Positions 39,031 to 48,293 of a stretch of 64,000 bases of DNA are shown piece after piece. This DNA comes from Enterococcus sp. RIT-PI-f (GTDB taxonomy: Bacteria; Bacillota; Bacilli; Lactobacillales; Enterococcaceae). Each line of letters begins with the position of its first letter. The first letter of the stretch is position 1. Below the pieces are notes generated by a model. The model had not been told where the DNA came from. It made no database searches and saw only the letters and a list, made by a program, of their open reading frames with translations. Made by a program: the position numbers and the translations under genes. The DNA is taken from the NCBI RefSeq assembly GCF_001297065.1, contig NZ_LHOX01000021.1:1-64000 (forward strand), read 5' to 3'.

Positions 39031-39116
39031 GTCTTTTCATCTTTTGTTATTTGTTATTTTATTTTTGTTTACAATAACAGATGAATGGATATAGTGAACC
39101 TTGTTATATGTCTTAG

Positions 39117-39132
39117 CGTTTCACGTGAAACA
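39117..39132. other. parS-like site (15 of 16)
   Basis: CGTTTCACGTGAAACA differs from parS only in the first base. It lies upstream of the gdpP promoter, less than 1 kb from the perfect site at 38161. Confidence 0.82.
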
Positions 39133-39166
39133 TTTTTTTGCATCATCGCCTAATTTCCTAAACTGT

Positions 39167-39178
39167 GGTAAAATAGGA
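39167..39178 (+). promoter_or_regulatory. Extended -10 promoter of gdpP-rplI
   Basis: TGTGGTAAAAT shows TGG before the -10 TAAAAT. No good -35 is present. The gene starts about 45 bases downstream behind GAGGGG. Confidence 0.45.
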
Positions 39179-39223
39179 TAACGAAAGATCATAAATTGGG
39201 AGAAAATATTGAGGGGTTAAATA

Positions 39224-40672
39224 ATGGCAGCAATTGGGTTGATTTCAATTGATAATTACGACGATTTGATTGAAAAAAAAGATGACAAACAAGTATCTTA
39301 TTTGAACTCGCTGATTACAACGCTGATTTCCGATTGGGCAAGTGAAAACAGTGTCTTTTACAAGCGTATCAATTCAGAACGTTTTCTTTTTGTTGCAAAA
39401 GATTCTGATATTGAACGAATGAAAGACGATAAATTTCAATTTTTGACTCGGGTGCGACAAGTGGCTGGAAAAAACGATTTGCCATTGACCATCAGTATGG
39501 GGATTGCGTATGGCCAGGAATCTTTTGAAGTGATTGGTGAAGAAGCACAAAATAATCTAGATGTGGCATTGGTCAGAGGTGGGGATCAAGTTGTCCTCAG
39601 GGAAGCTATAGAAGATGCAAAACCACAATTTTTTGGTGGCAATACAGATGGCACACCAAAGAGAACGCGTGTTCGTTCTCGGGCTATGAGTACTGCCTTG
39701 AAAAAGATTTTTGCTGAGAATCAGCGGATATTTATCATGGGACATCGTTACCCTGATATGGATGCGCTTGGATCAGCTTTTGGTGTTGCTTATATGGCAA
39801 TGATGAGTGACAAAGAGTGCTATATCATTCTGAATGCGAAAGAAATCACTGCTGACATTGAACGTGCTTTAGAGGAGTTAAAAAAGTATCCTGACCTTCA
39901 GCGACTTGTGATTTCAGACGAAGAAGCAATTGATCTATCAAATGACGAAAGTGTCTTAGTGATGGTTGATTACCATAAGCCATCAATGTCGATTTCTCAA
40001 GCTGTCTATGATACATTTGAAAAGATTGCTGTAATCGACCATCATCGTCGCGGCGATGAGTTTCCTGATAAACCTTTATTGACGTATATTGAATCATCAG
40101 CTTCCTCGGCAGCTGAGCTAGTCGCCGAATTGATTCAATATCGTGCAGCCCGTAAATCATTATTGCCTAAATTTATTTCTACTGCGCTTTTAGCAGGGAT
40201 CTATGTGGATACCAAAAATTTCACTGTGCGTACGACAGGGCGCACCTTTGATATAGCTGGTTATTTGAAGAATCAAGGTGCAGATACATCATTGGTACAA
40301 TATATGCTGAGTACGGATTTAGATTCTTACCTGATGATCAGTGAGTTGGTATCACGCAGCAAGCACTTTAAAGAAGATATCGTGATTGCCTCAGCGGATG
40401 AAGATCGCGTATATGATAGTGTTACTGTAGCTAAAGCCGCGGATACATTATTGTCTATCAATGGCATCCATGCGGCTTTCGTGATCACCAAACAACCAGG
40501 CGATTTGATTGGGATCAGTGCGCGGAGTACTGGCAAAGTCAATGTGCAAACCATTATGGAAGGCCTGGGAGGCGGCGGCCATTTTACCAATGCAGCAACG
40601 CAAATCAAAGGCAGCAATATCGATGAAGTAGAGGATCGCCTGCGCAATGAATTAATCAATCATGATCAATAA
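39224..40672 (+). CDS. gdpP: N-terminally short cyclic-di-AMP phosphodiesterase GdpP
   Basis: GdpP hydrolyses c-di-AMP to pApA. The usual protein is about 655-660 residues: two membrane helices, PAS, degenerate GGDEF, DHH and DHHA1. This one has 482 residues and starts directly at the GGDEF-like strand ([11 protein letters not shown], 5-15). The DHH part is complete, with [12 protein letters not shown] (173-184) and the IDHHRR motif (271-276). DHHA1 is also complete, with [12 protein letters not shown] (449-460). A stop lies in frame two codons before the ATG, so it cannot be extended. The 238 bases back to rpsR hold only a terminator, parS and promoter. The ribosome site GAGGGG is good. The enzyme is therefore predicted to be soluble and without its sensory PAS. 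rplI follows after 17 bases. Confidence 0.9.
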   Translation: MAAIGLISIDNYDDLIEKKDDKQVSYLNSLITTLISDWASENSVFYKRINSERFLFVAKDSDIERMKDDKFQFLTRVRQVAGKNDLPLTISMGIAYGQESFEVIGEEAQNNLDVALVRGGDQVVLREAIEDAKPQFFGGNTDGTPKRTRVRSRAMSTALKKIFAENQRIFIMGHRYPDMDALGSAFGVAYMAMMSDKECYIILNAKEITADIERALEELKKYPDLQRLVISDEEAIDLSNDESVLVMVDYHKPSMSISQAVYDTFEKIAVIDHHRRGDEFPDKPLLTYIESSASSAAELVAELIQYRAARKSLLPKFISTALLAGIYVDTKNFTVRTTGRTFDIAGYLKNQGADTSLVQYMLSTDLDSYLMISELVSRSKHFKEDIVIASADEDRVYDSVTVAKAADTLLSINGIHAAFVITKQPGDLIGISARSTGKVNVQTIMEGLGGGGHFTNAATQIKGSNIDEVEDRLRNELINHDQ

Positions 40673-40689
40673 TAAGGAGTGACCAAAAC

Positions 40690-41142
40690 ATGAAAGTTAT
40701 TTTCTTACAAGATGTAAAAGGTAAAGGAAAAAAAGGGGATATCAAGGAAGTACCTAATGGGTATGCACAAAACTTCCTAATCAAAAATAACTACGCTAAA
40801 CCAGCCAATAATGAAAGTGTGGCTGAATTAAAAGGCAAGCAAAAAGCCAAAGAAAAACAAGATGCAGAAGTATTAGCCGAAGCACAAGAATTGAAGCAAA
40901 TTCTTGAAAAAGAGGAAACGGTTGTTAAGATCCAAGCCAAAGCAGGTGAGGACGGTCGTTTGTTCGGTTCAATCCCTTCTAAACAAATCGCAGATGCATT
41001 GAATAAACAATACAAGATCAAATTGGATAAACGCAAAATTGAGTTAGATCAACCGATTCGTGCGTTAGGCTTTACGCAAGTACCAGTGAAGATCCATCCA
41101 CAAGTGACTGCAACCATCAATGTGCATACGGTCCAAGAATAA
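40690..41142 (+). CDS. rplI: Large ribosomal subunit protein bL9
   Basis: A 150-residue protein. It starts [21 protein letters not shown] with the [11 protein letters not shown] signature, followed by the long connecting helix and the C-terminal domain with EDGRLFGS. It lies directly after gdpP, as in most Firmicutes, and is followed by a terminator. Confidence 0.97.
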   Translation: MKVIFLQDVKGKGKKGDIKEVPNGYAQNFLIKNNYAKPANNESVAELKGKQKAKEKQDAEVLAEAQELKQILEKEETVVKIQAKAGEDGRLFGSIPSKQIADALNKQYKIKLDKRKIELDQPIRALGFTQVPVKIHPQVTATINVHTVQE

Positions 41143-41146
41143 GGGA

Positions 41147-41176
41147 AAGACCCAACAGTCAAATGTTGGGTCTTTT
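41147..41176 (+). terminator. rplI terminator
   Basis: GACCCAACA and TGTTGGGTC form a 9-base stem around GTCAAA, followed by TTTTT. Confidence 0.92.
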
Positions 41177-41258
41177 TCAGGGGATTTCACAAAAGGTGCC
41201 TTGTACTTTACTAGGTTATCTTGTAGAATAAATGGACACTAGATGAGGAGCGAAAGGT

Positions 41259-42629
41259 ATGAATGAAGCGTGGCAGAACCAAGTCCCTCCACAAGATATA
41301 GAAGCGGAACAAGCGGTACTCGGTGCAATATTTTTAGATGCTGAAGCGATTATTGATGCAATGGAAGTCATTGCACCGCAAGATTTTTATCGACGGAGTC
41401 ATCAAATAATTTTTCAAGCAATGATTCAATTGAATGACCGCAGTGAAGCAATTGATTTGATTACCCTTAAAGCAGAAATCGAAAAAAGCAGCAGTTTAGA
41501 AGATGTCGGCGGCTTAACGTACTTAACGGAACTCAGTCAAGCATCACCATCAGCGGCTAGTATAGCCTATTATGCTAAGATCGTTGACGACAAGGCCACT
41601 TTGCGCAATCTGATCCAAACAGCCAGCAGAATCGTTACACAAGGTTTTGAACAAGATGAAGATGTTCAATCCATCATTGATCAAGCAGAAAAAAGCATTC
41701 TGGAAGTATCAGAAAAACGAAATAGCAATGGCTTTCAATCAATTGCAGATGTCTTAAATCGGACAATTGAAAATATCGATCAATTGGCGCAAAACAATGA
41801 AGAGATCACAGGTTTGCCAACAGGCTATCCTGCATTAGATAAAATGACTGCGGGGCTGCAAAAAGAAGAATTGATTATTCTTGCTGCCCGTCCAGCCGTG
41901 GGTAAAACAGCCTTTGCATTGAATATCGCACAAAATGTCGGTACCAAAACAGATCGTTCTGTCGCTATTTTTAGTTTGGAAATGGGTGCCGAATCCCTAG
42001 TCAATCGGATGTTATGTGCAGAAGGCTCGATTGAAGCCGGACATTTGCGAACCGGGCAATTGTCTGAAGAAGAATGGCGCAATTTGATCGTAGCTATGGG
42101 TAGTTTATCCAATGCTAGCATCTATATCGATGATACACCAGGGATCAAAATATCAGAGATTCGCGCCCGTTGTCGCAAATTGGCGCAAGAAAAAGGCAAT
42201 CTTGGATTGATATTGATTGATTATTTGCAATTGATCGAAGGAACTGGACGTGAGAATCGGCAACAAGAAGTATCAGAAATATCCCGTCAATTAAAGAAAT
42301 TAGCGAAAGAATTAAAAGTACCAGTTATTGCGCTTTCCCAGTTGTCACGGGGGGTAGAGCAACGGCAAGACAAACGTCCCGTGTTGAGTGATATCCGGGA
42401 GTCAGGATCGATCGAGCAAGATGCAGATATCGTGGCCTTTTTATACCGAGATGATTACTACCGCAGCGAAGAAGGCGATGACGACAACCAAGAAGAGCAG
42501 CAAGACAATAATGTCATTGAAGTTATTATCGAAAAAAACCGGAGCGGTGCCCGTGGTACTGTGGAATTGTTGTTTATCAAAGAATACAATAAGTTTTCTT
42601 CGGTTTCTCCACGCACAGAATTTGGATAA
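41259..42629 (+). CDS. dnaB: Replicative DNA helicase DnaB
   Basis: A 456-residue hexameric helicase (called DnaC in Bacillus). The N-terminal helical domain starts PPQDIEAEQAVLGAIFLD. The RecA-like motor has Walker A ARPAVGKTAFALN and Walker B LILIDYLQLIEG, then LSQLSRGVEQR. It unwinds the fork ahead of the polymerase. It stands between rplI and purA with terminators on both sides. The acidic Q-rich stretch near 405-420 is a common loop in this family. Confidence 0.97.
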   Translation: MNEAWQNQVPPQDIEAEQAVLGAIFLDAEAIIDAMEVIAPQDFYRRSHQIIFQAMIQLNDRSEAIDLITLKAEIEKSSSLEDVGGLTYLTELSQASPSAASIAYYAKIVDDKATLRNLIQTASRIVTQGFEQDEDVQSIIDQAEKSILEVSEKRNSNGFQSIADVLNRTIENIDQLAQNNEEITGLPTGYPALDKMTAGLQKEELIILAARPAVGKTAFALNIAQNVGTKTDRSVAIFSLEMGAESLVNRMLCAEGSIEAGHLRTGQLSEEEWRNLIVAMGSLSNASIYIDDTPGIKISEIRARCRKLAQEKGNLGLILIDYLQLIEGTGRENRQQEVSEISRQLKKLAKELKVPVIALSQLSRGVEQRQDKRPVLSDIRESGSIEQDADIVAFLYRDDYYRSEEGDDDNQEEQQDNNVIEVIIEKNRSGARGTVELLFIKEYNKFSSVSPRTEFG

Positions 42630-42642
42630 ACACATCGTCTTA

Positions 42643-42677
42643 TGGCACACCTGTTGAAATCGGGTGTGCTATTTTTA
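42643..42677 (+). terminator. dnaB terminator
   Basis: GGCACACC pairs with GGTGTGCT (one G-U pair) around a loop, followed by ATTTTTA. Confidence 0.8.
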
Positions 42678-42744
42678 TTCGCTTTTAAATGCTATTTTTT
42701 TTATTCAGAAAAAAATAGTTCGTTTTTTAACCTTTAAAATAGAT

Positions 42745-42800
42745 AAATCGAATTAAATATTCGATTTTAGATTGAAAGCCGTTGCGAAACTTGTTACAAT
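42745..42800 (+). promoter_or_regulatory. purA promoter with upstream perfect inverted repeat
   Basis: TTGAAA (42772-42777), 17-base spacer and TACAAT (42795-42800) form the promoter. Just upstream, AAATCGAAT (42745-42753) and ATTCGATTT (42759-42767) are perfect 9-base inverted repeats with a 5-base centre. The CGAA/TTCG cores recall degenerate PurR boxes, but the match is incomplete. Confidence 0.65.
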
Positions 42801-42838
42801 ACATAAGGAATGCATTAATCAAAGAAAGAGGTCATTTT

Positions 42839-44131
42839 ATGTCATCTGTAGTAGTAGTAGGTACACAATGGGGCGACGAAGGTAAAGGAAAGATCACGGA
42901 CTTTTTGAGTGAAAACGCAGAAGTCATTGCACGTTATCAAGGTGGCGACAATGCGGGACATACAATTAAATTTGACGGTGTGACCTATAAATTGCATTTG
43001 ATTCCTTCAGGGATTTTTTATGCAGATAAAATCAGTGTCATCGGAAATGGGGTTGTGGTCAATCCTAAATCACTGGTAAAAGAACTCGCATATTTAAAAG
43101 AAAATAATATAATAACAAAAAATTTAAAAATATCTGATCGAGCACATGTTATTTTACCTTATCATATCCAATTGGATCAGCTGCAAGAAGACGCAAAAGG
43201 CGAAAATAAAATCGGTACAACCATCAAAGGGATCGGACCTGCTTATATGGATAAAGCAGCGCGGATCGGTATTCGAATCGCAGATTTATTGGATAAAGAG
43301 ATCTTTGAAGAACGGTTACGAATCAATTTAGAAGAAAAAAATCGTCAATTTGTTAAGATGTTCGATGCTGAACCGATTGATTTTGATGATGTCTTTGAAG
43401 AATACTATGCTTATGGACAGCAAATCAAGCAATATGTGACAGATACATCAGTGATTCTAAATGATGCCCTGGATGCGGGCAAACGGGTTTTATTTGAAGG
43501 GGCCCAAGGTGTGATGCTGGATATTGATCAAGGAACGTATCCGTTTGTGACGTCTTCGAACCCAGTAGCTGGCGGCGTGACCATCGGCAGTGGGGTTGGA
43601 CCTTCAAAGATCAATAAAGTGGTTGGTGTGTGTAAAGCTTATACGTCTCGTGTGGGGGATGGTCCTTTTCCAACAGAATTGTTTGATGAAACGGGTCAGC
43701 AAATTCGTGAAGTTGGTCGGGAATATGGAACCACAACTGGGCGCCCTCGTCGTGTAGGATGGTTTGATACTGTTGTGATGCGCCATTCAAAACGCGTTTC
43801 AGGAATCACCAATCTATCTTTGAATTCAATCGATGTTTTGAGTGGATTGGATACAGTCAAGATTTGTACGGCCTATGAATTGGATGGAGAGGAAATTTAT
43901 CACTATCCAGCGAGCTTGAAAGAATTGAATCGCTGCAAACCTGTTTATGAAGAATTGCCTGGCTGGTCTGAAGACATTACTGGCTGCAAAACATTGGCAG
44001 ATTTGCCTGAAAATGCTCGGAACTATGTCCATCGGGTATCAGAATTAGTCGGTGTTCGCATTTCTACTTTCTCTGTTGGACCAGATCGTAATCAAACCAA
44101 TATTTTAGAAAGTGTCTGGGCACAAATCTAA
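42839..44131 (+). CDS. purA: Adenylosuccinate synthetase
   Basis: A 430-residue enzyme that joins IMP and aspartate, using GTP, on the way to AMP. It starts [20 protein letters not shown] with the P-loop; GDNAGHTI and the signature [16 protein letters not shown] follow. An ATG at 42782 is in frame, but it lies within the promoter -10/-35 region. The one at 42839 follows AAAGAGG and gives the family N-terminus. It is monocistronic. Confidence 0.97.
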   Translation: MSSVVVVGTQWGDEGKGKITDFLSENAEVIARYQGGDNAGHTIKFDGVTYKLHLIPSGIFYADKISVIGNGVVVNPKSLVKELAYLKENNIITKNLKISDRAHVILPYHIQLDQLQEDAKGENKIGTTIKGIGPAYMDKAARIGIRIADLLDKEIFEERLRINLEEKNRQFVKMFDAEPIDFDDVFEEYYAYGQQIKQYVTDTSVILNDALDAGKRVLFEGAQGVMLDIDQGTYPFVTSSNPVAGGVTIGSGVGPSKINKVVGVCKAYTSRVGDGPFPTELFDETGQQIREVGREYGTTTGRPRRVGWFDTVVMRHSKRVSGITNLSLNSIDVLSGLDTVKICTAYELDGEEIYHYPASLKELNRCKPVYEELPGWSEDITGCKTLADLPENARNYVHRVSELVGVRISTFSVGPDRNQTNILESVWAQI

Positions 44132-44158
44132 ACAACTAACAGTGTCGAATAGCGGCAC

Positions 44159-44254
44159 AGCACAAGATAATGTATGAATCACGTCAGAAAAGCAAAAAAA
44201 CAGCTGTTTCATTTGCTTCAACGCGAGAGAATGCTTTTGTCTTGTGCTTTTTTT
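44159..44254 (+). terminator. Long structured terminator after purA
   Basis: AGCACAAGA (44159-44167) pairs with TCTTGTGCT (44240-44248), followed by Ts. The about 70-base interior contains a nested hairpin with arms AAGCAAA (44190-44196) and TTTGCTT (44212-44218). The size is unusual for a simple terminator, so a stable 3' RNA is possible. Confidence 0.6.
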
Positions 44255-44262
44255 GCTATAAT
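44254..44262 (+). promoter_or_regulatory. Extended -10 promoter of the DegV gene
   Basis: TGCTATAAT overlaps the end of the preceding terminator T-run. No clear -35 is present. It lies 25 bases upstream of the gene start. Confidence 0.55.
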
Positions 44263-44286
44263 AAATGATATGAAAGGGGTGGAATC

Positions 44287-45162
44287 ATGTTTCAATTGAT
44301 AACTGATTCTTGTTGTGACCTACCTGCGGAACGATTGGCTGAACTAGATGTCGCTTATATTCCGATGGTAGTTGCGTTAGAGGGGAAAGAGTATACGGAT
44401 GATATGGGTCAATCTTTTGATACAGATTGGTTTTTAGCAAAATTAAAAGAACATGCACAACCGACTACATCTCAGATTAATGTAGGTCGCTATATGGAAC
44501 ATTTTCGTCCATATGTAGATGCAGGAACACCTATTTTATATTTAGGTTTTTCTTCAGGAATGAGTGGTTCTTTTCAAAGTGCTGTACAAGCTGTGGCATT
44601 ACTGAAAGAGGAATACGAAACAGTCAATATTTCACTGATCGATACGAAATCAGCGAGTTTAGGTGAAGGGCTTTTGGTTGCGGAGGCAGCCAAGCGTAAA
44701 GCAGCAGGGGCTTCATTGCTGGAAGTGAGCCAATGGGTCGAAGAACACAAAATGCAAGTTGATTCCTGGGTGACAGTGGATGATTTGAAGCAGTTGGAAC
44801 GAGGAGGACGGATCTCTAAAACTGCAGCGGCAATTGGCGGCTTATTGAATGTCAAACCGATCATCACCGTGGATATGGATGGAAAACTGCGAAATGTGGA
44901 TAAAGTGCGGGGGCGCAATAAATCAATCCAGAACATTGTCGATCATACGATAGCCAATCTGCAAGCAACACAAACAAGGACTGTCTACATTGCGAATGCT
45001 GGCGATGATGAGGCCGCTGATAAAGTGATTGCAAGTTTGCGTGAAAAAATTCCAGATGTTGATATTTATCATTACCCACTAGGTCCGACGATATCTAGTC
45101 ATACCGGGTATGGTTGTCTTGCAGTTTTTTCATTCGGCACAAGTCGTGTAGCTAGTGCTTAA
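44287..45162 (+). CDS. DegV family fatty-acid-binding protein (FakB-like)
   Basis: A 291-residue two-domain protein. It starts FQLITDSCCDLP (family S/T-D-S motif), with QPTTSQINVGRY, GFSSGMSGSFQSA and the C-terminal SSHTGYGCLAVF. DegV proteins bind one fatty acid; FakB members present it to the kinase FakA for phospholipid synthesis. Several paralogues usually occur, and the lipid preferred by this one is not evident. It is monocistronic, with a bidirectional terminator after it. Confidence 0.9.
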   Translation: MFQLITDSCCDLPAERLAELDVAYIPMVVALEGKEYTDDMGQSFDTDWFLAKLKEHAQPTTSQINVGRYMEHFRPYVDAGTPILYLGFSSGMSGSFQSAVQAVALLKEEYETVNISLIDTKSASLGEGLLVAEAAKRKAAGASLLEVSQWVEEHKMQVDSWVTVDDLKQLERGGRISKTAAAIGGLLNVKPIITVDMDGKLRNVDKVRGRNKSIQNIVDHTIANLQATQTRTVYIANAGDDEAADKVIASLREKIPDVDIYHYPLGPTISSHTGYGCLAVFSFGTSRVASA

Positions 45163-45173
45163 AGTCAACCATA

Positions 45174-45217
45174 AAGAAAGCCAGTTGAGCATTCCTGAAT
45201 GTTCAACTGGCTTTCTT
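45174..45217. terminator. Bidirectional terminator between DegV and ABC-F genes
   Basis: AAGAAAGCCAGTTGA pairs with TCAACTGGCTTTCTT around a 14-base loop. It serves the convergent genes. Confidence 0.9.
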
Positions 45218-45219
45218 GT

Positions 45220-46842
45220 TTAATTATTTAATTCAGCAACTCTTTTTTGAACATCTTTGTTCTCTAAAAACTCATCATAAGTCGTTTCGGCACGATCCAC
45301 GACACCCTTACTAGAAACCGCAATGATCCGGTTCGCTAATGTTTGGATAAATTGGTGGTCATGAGAAGCAAACAGCAATGATCCGGTAAAGGCCATTAAA
45401 CCATCATTTAGAGCAGTGATCGATTCTAAATCCAAGTGATTGGTCGGATCATCTAATACCAGCACATTGGCTTTCGATAACATCAGTTTAGACAGCATGC
45501 AACGGACCTTTTCGCCTCCGGAAAGGACGTTGACAGGTTTCAATACTTCATCACCAGAAAAGAGCATCCGACCTAAGAAGCTGCGTAAGAAGGTGTTGTC
45601 ATCTTCTTCTTTGCCAGCATATTGACGCAACCAATCAACGATTGGCATGTCGGTATCAAATTCGGTGGTGGTGTCTTTAGGCAAGTAAGCATGTTGTGTT
45701 GTTACACCCCAGCGGACGCTGCCTGTATCAGGGGTGATCTCACCCATGATTACTTTGAACAAAGTGGTGGTTGTAATATCACTATTTGCTACAAACGCAA
45801 CTTTATCATCTTTGTTCAATGTGAAAGAGATATTGCTGAGAATTTGCTTGCCATCAATGGTGACACTGACATTGTCCACTTGTAATAGATCATTCCCGAT
45901 CTCTCTTTCTGGTTTGAAACCAACGAAAGGATAACGGCGAGATGAAGGTTGGATGTCATCAAGGGTGATTTTATCCAACATTTTTTTACGAGAGGTTGCT
46001 TGTTTTGATTTAGACGCATTGGCGCTGAAACGTGCAATAAAGTCTTGCAACTCTTTGATTTGCTCTTCTTTTTTTGCATTTGATTGTGATTGTAATTTTG
46101 CAGCCAATTGACTAGATTCTAACCAAAAATCATAATTCCCAACGAATAGTTTGATTTTGCCAAAATCTAAGTCAGCCATGTGGGTACAAACTTTATTTAA
46201 GAAGTGGCGGTCATGAGATACAACGATGACTGTATTTTCAAAGTTGATCAAAAATTCTTCTAACCAGTTGATCGATTGGATATCTAAACCATTCGTAGGT
46301 TCATCTAGCAGGAGAACATCAGGTTTACCGAATAAAGCTTGTGCCAACAAAACTTTGACTCTTTGCCCGGCCGTTAATTCTTTCATTTGCAGATGATGCA
46401 ATTCCTCAGGGATATTCAATCCTTGTAAAAGAACCGCTGCTTCTGGCTCAGCTTCCCATCCATCAAGCTCAGCAAATTCACCTTCTAGTTCAGCAGCGCG
46501 TATGCCATCCTCATCTGTAAAATCTTCTTTCATGTAGATGGCATCTTTTTCTTTCATCACTTCGTAGAGGCGCTTATGGCCCATGATGACTGTTTCAATC
46601 ACTGCATATTCTTCATAATCATAATGGTTCTGTTTCAAGACAGCCATCCGTTCATCAGGACCTAAAGATACATTGCCTGTTGACGGCTGGATCTCACCAG
46701 ATAATATTTTTAAAAAAGTTGATTTACCAGCACCATTTGCACCAATCAAACCATAACAATTACCAGGCGTAAATTTAATATTAACATCGTCAAATAGTTT
46801 GCGGTCTGAAAAATGCAAACTTACATCACTTACTGTAATCAA
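45220..46842 (-). CDS. ABC-F family ATPase, YkpA/YbiT type
   Basis: A 540-residue soluble protein with two nucleotide-binding domains and no membrane segment. Walker A 1 is GANGAGKST; the first signature is the divergent LTAGQRVKVLLAQALF with LLLDEPTNGLD. The interdomain P-site linker is at about 240-300. The second domain has a degenerate P-loop (FVANSDITTTTLF), then LSGGEKVRCMLSKLM and LVLDDPTNHLD. ABC-F proteins act on the ribosome and help translation or protect it from antibiotics. The YkpA/YbiT group is housekeeping rather than a proven resistance type. The start codon is TTG behind GAGG. Confidence 0.9.
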   Translation of the reverse strand: MITVSDVSLHFSDRKLFDDVNIKFTPGNCYGLIGANGAGKSTFLKILSGEIQPSTGNVSLGPDERMAVLKQNHYDYEEYAVIETVIMGHKRLYEVMKEKDAIYMKEDFTDEDGIRAAELEGEFAELDGWEAEPEAAVLLQGLNIPEELHHLQMKELTAGQRVKVLLAQALFGKPDVLLLDEPTNGLDIQSINWLEEFLINFENTVIVVSHDRHFLNKVCTHMADLDFGKIKLFVGNYDFWLESSQLAAKLQSQSNAKKEEQIKELQDFIARFSANASKSKQATSRKKMLDKITLDDIQPSSRRYPFVGFKPEREIGNDLLQVDNVSVTIDGKQILSNISFTLNKDDKVAFVANSDITTTTLFKVIMGEITPDTGSVRWGVTTQHAYLPKDTTTEFDTDMPIVDWLRQYAGKEEDDNTFLRSFLGRMLFSGDEVLKPVNVLSGGEKVRCMLSKLMLSKANVLVLDDPTNHLDLESITALNDGLMAFTGSLLFASHDHQFIQTLANRIIAVSSKGVVDRAETTYDEFLENKDVQKRVAELNN

Positions 46843-46885
46843 TTCTTTTCCTCACTTTATATAGATTGACATGGAGTCTTCTAGC

Positions 46886-46914
46886 ATTATAGCGATGAAT
46901 GTTGAAACTTTCAA
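46886..46914 (-). promoter_or_regulatory. ABC-F gene promoter
   Basis: On the minus strand TTGAAA (46914-46909), 17-base spacer, TATAAT (46891-46886). Confidence 0.75.
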
Positions 46915-47047
46915 GTAAACCTGTGGATTAAATCGGCATTCACGAACAAAGTTGTCAAAAAATCATCCATAGTTTAGCTTGATAGTAGAACCGATTCATC
47001 TCCTGTGCTAGAGTAAATGTAAGAGCTATTTATTAGGAGGACGAAAA

Positions 47048-47866
47048 ATGGTTGATTGGCTTGTCAGTTTGTCTCCATGGCAACAAGCCTTGGCTGGAAC
47101 GGCATTCACCTATGCAATGACGGCCTTGGGTGCTGCCTTGGTATTTTTTTTCAAAGAAATCAACAAAAATGTATTAAATACGATGTTGGGATTTGCTTCA
47201 GGTGTGATGATCGCTGCAAGCTTTTGGTCACTGTTGGACCCAGCAATTGCTCGCGCTCAGGAAAACGGTGATATCCCTTGGCTGGTTGTGAGTATCGGTT
47301 TTGGTTTGGGTGGCTTGTTTTTATATGCTGCTGATAAAACACTGCCGCATATGCATTTTGGTCCAAATCATGAAACAGAAGGACTGCCGAGCCATCTCAA
47401 GCGAACGATTTTGCTTGTCTTTTCAATCACGTTGCACAATATTCCGGAAGGTTTAGCTGTTGGTGTTGCCTTTGGTGCTGCTGCCAGTGCGGATGATCCT
47501 AGAGCCGCTGTTCTAGCGGCATTATCAGTAGCGATTGGGATTGGGATCCAAAATTTTCCAGAAGGTGCTGCAGTGTCGATTCCTTTAAGACAAGAAGGAC
47601 TTAGCCGCAAAAAAGCGTTTGTCTATGGACAGGCATCAGGTATCGTTGAGCCAATTGCGGGTGTGATTGGTGCATTGTTGGTTACAAGTATGTCTGCGGT
47701 CTTACCCTATGCACTAGCATTTGCTGCGGGTGCGATGATCTATGTGGTGGTGGAAGAATTGATTCCGGAAGCGCAACAAACTTTGACGAGTCGGCGTCAT
47801 TTTGCTGTTTTTGGTGTGATGCTGGGCTTTATTTTGATGATGATTTTGGATGTTGCATTAGGATAA
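47048..47866 (+). CDS. ZIP family metal transporter (GufA-like)
   Basis: A 272-residue membrane protein with about eight hydrophobic segments. The paired metal-binding motifs of ZIP transporters are present: LHNIPEGLAVGVAFG and QNFPEGAAVSIPL. A histidine-containing loop (HMHFGPNHE) lies before them. It probably imports zinc or another divalent metal. It is the GufA/ZupT type. The start follows TTAGGAGGACG. No metal-regulator site was recognised. Confidence 0.9.
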   Translation: MVDWLVSLSPWQQALAGTAFTYAMTALGAALVFFFKEINKNVLNTMLGFASGVMIAASFWSLLDPAIARAQENGDIPWLVVSIGFGLGGLFLYAADKTLPHMHFGPNHETEGLPSHLKRTILLVFSITLHNIPEGLAVGVAFGAAASADDPRAAVLAALSVAIGIGIQNFPEGAAVSIPLRQEGLSRKKAFVYGQASGIVEPIAGVIGALLVTSMSAVLPYALAFAAGAMIYVVVEELIPEAQQTLTSRRHFAVFGVMLGFILMMILDVALG

Positions 47867-47870
47867 TTAA

Positions 47871-47923
47871 ATAAAACCAGTGATCGCTGCTTAGAGAAAT
47901 CTTGCAGCGATCACTGGTTTTAT
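47871..47923. terminator. Bidirectional terminator after the ZIP gene
   Basis: AATAAAACCAGTGATCGCTGC pairs with its full complement ending GGTTTTATT, around a 13-base loop. It serves the ZIP gene and the convergent small membrane gene. Confidence 0.9.
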
Positions 47924-47935
47924 TGTGTAAAGAGA

Positions 47936-48139
47936 TTAGCGGTAGTATTTTCTTGGGCGTTGACGAACAGCTGTCAGCCAGCGAACGATCCAAATGGCGA
48001 TCAGTAATGGGATCCCAAAGCGGAAGATCAAGCCAATCAAGCCGCCAATCAGTCCTAAAACTAACGATAGAACAGCAGATGCTAAAATCAAAACGGCCAC
48101 GACAGCAACGATTTTTCCGAATAAACTTTGTGTATTCAT
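47936..48139 (-). CDS. Small Gly/Leu-rich membrane protein of unknown function
   Basis: A 67-residue protein. Two hydrophobic segments (about 8-31 and 33-53) are rich in Gly, Leu and Ile, joined by GGLIGLIFRFG, and followed by a basic tail VRQRPRKYYR on the cytoplasmic side. A strong TTAGGAGGATTC site precedes the ATG and a shared terminator follows, so it is a real gene. I do not recognise the family. The form would suit a small envelope-stress or regulatory membrane peptide. Confidence 0.65.
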   Translation of the reverse strand: MNTQSLFGKIVAVVAVLILASAVLSLVLGLIGGLIGLIFRFGIPLLIAIWIVRWLTAVRQRPRKYYR

Positions 48140-48293
48140 AGTGAATCCTCCTAAATGGTTTTTAACTTATCCTTAGCATATCAAGATTTTCCTTTTCACA
48201 CATCCAACTTTAGACGGAATTTTCCCTAAGTCGTCAGCCAGACAATTTGTGATAAACTAAACATGAATAATAAAATAAAGGAGGAAAGTTGTA

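Noticed and set aside
45220-46842. ABC-F protein as an antibiotic-resistance determinant
   Set aside because: Sequence is of the YkpA/YbiT housekeeping type, not the Lsa, Msr or OptrA/PoxtA types.
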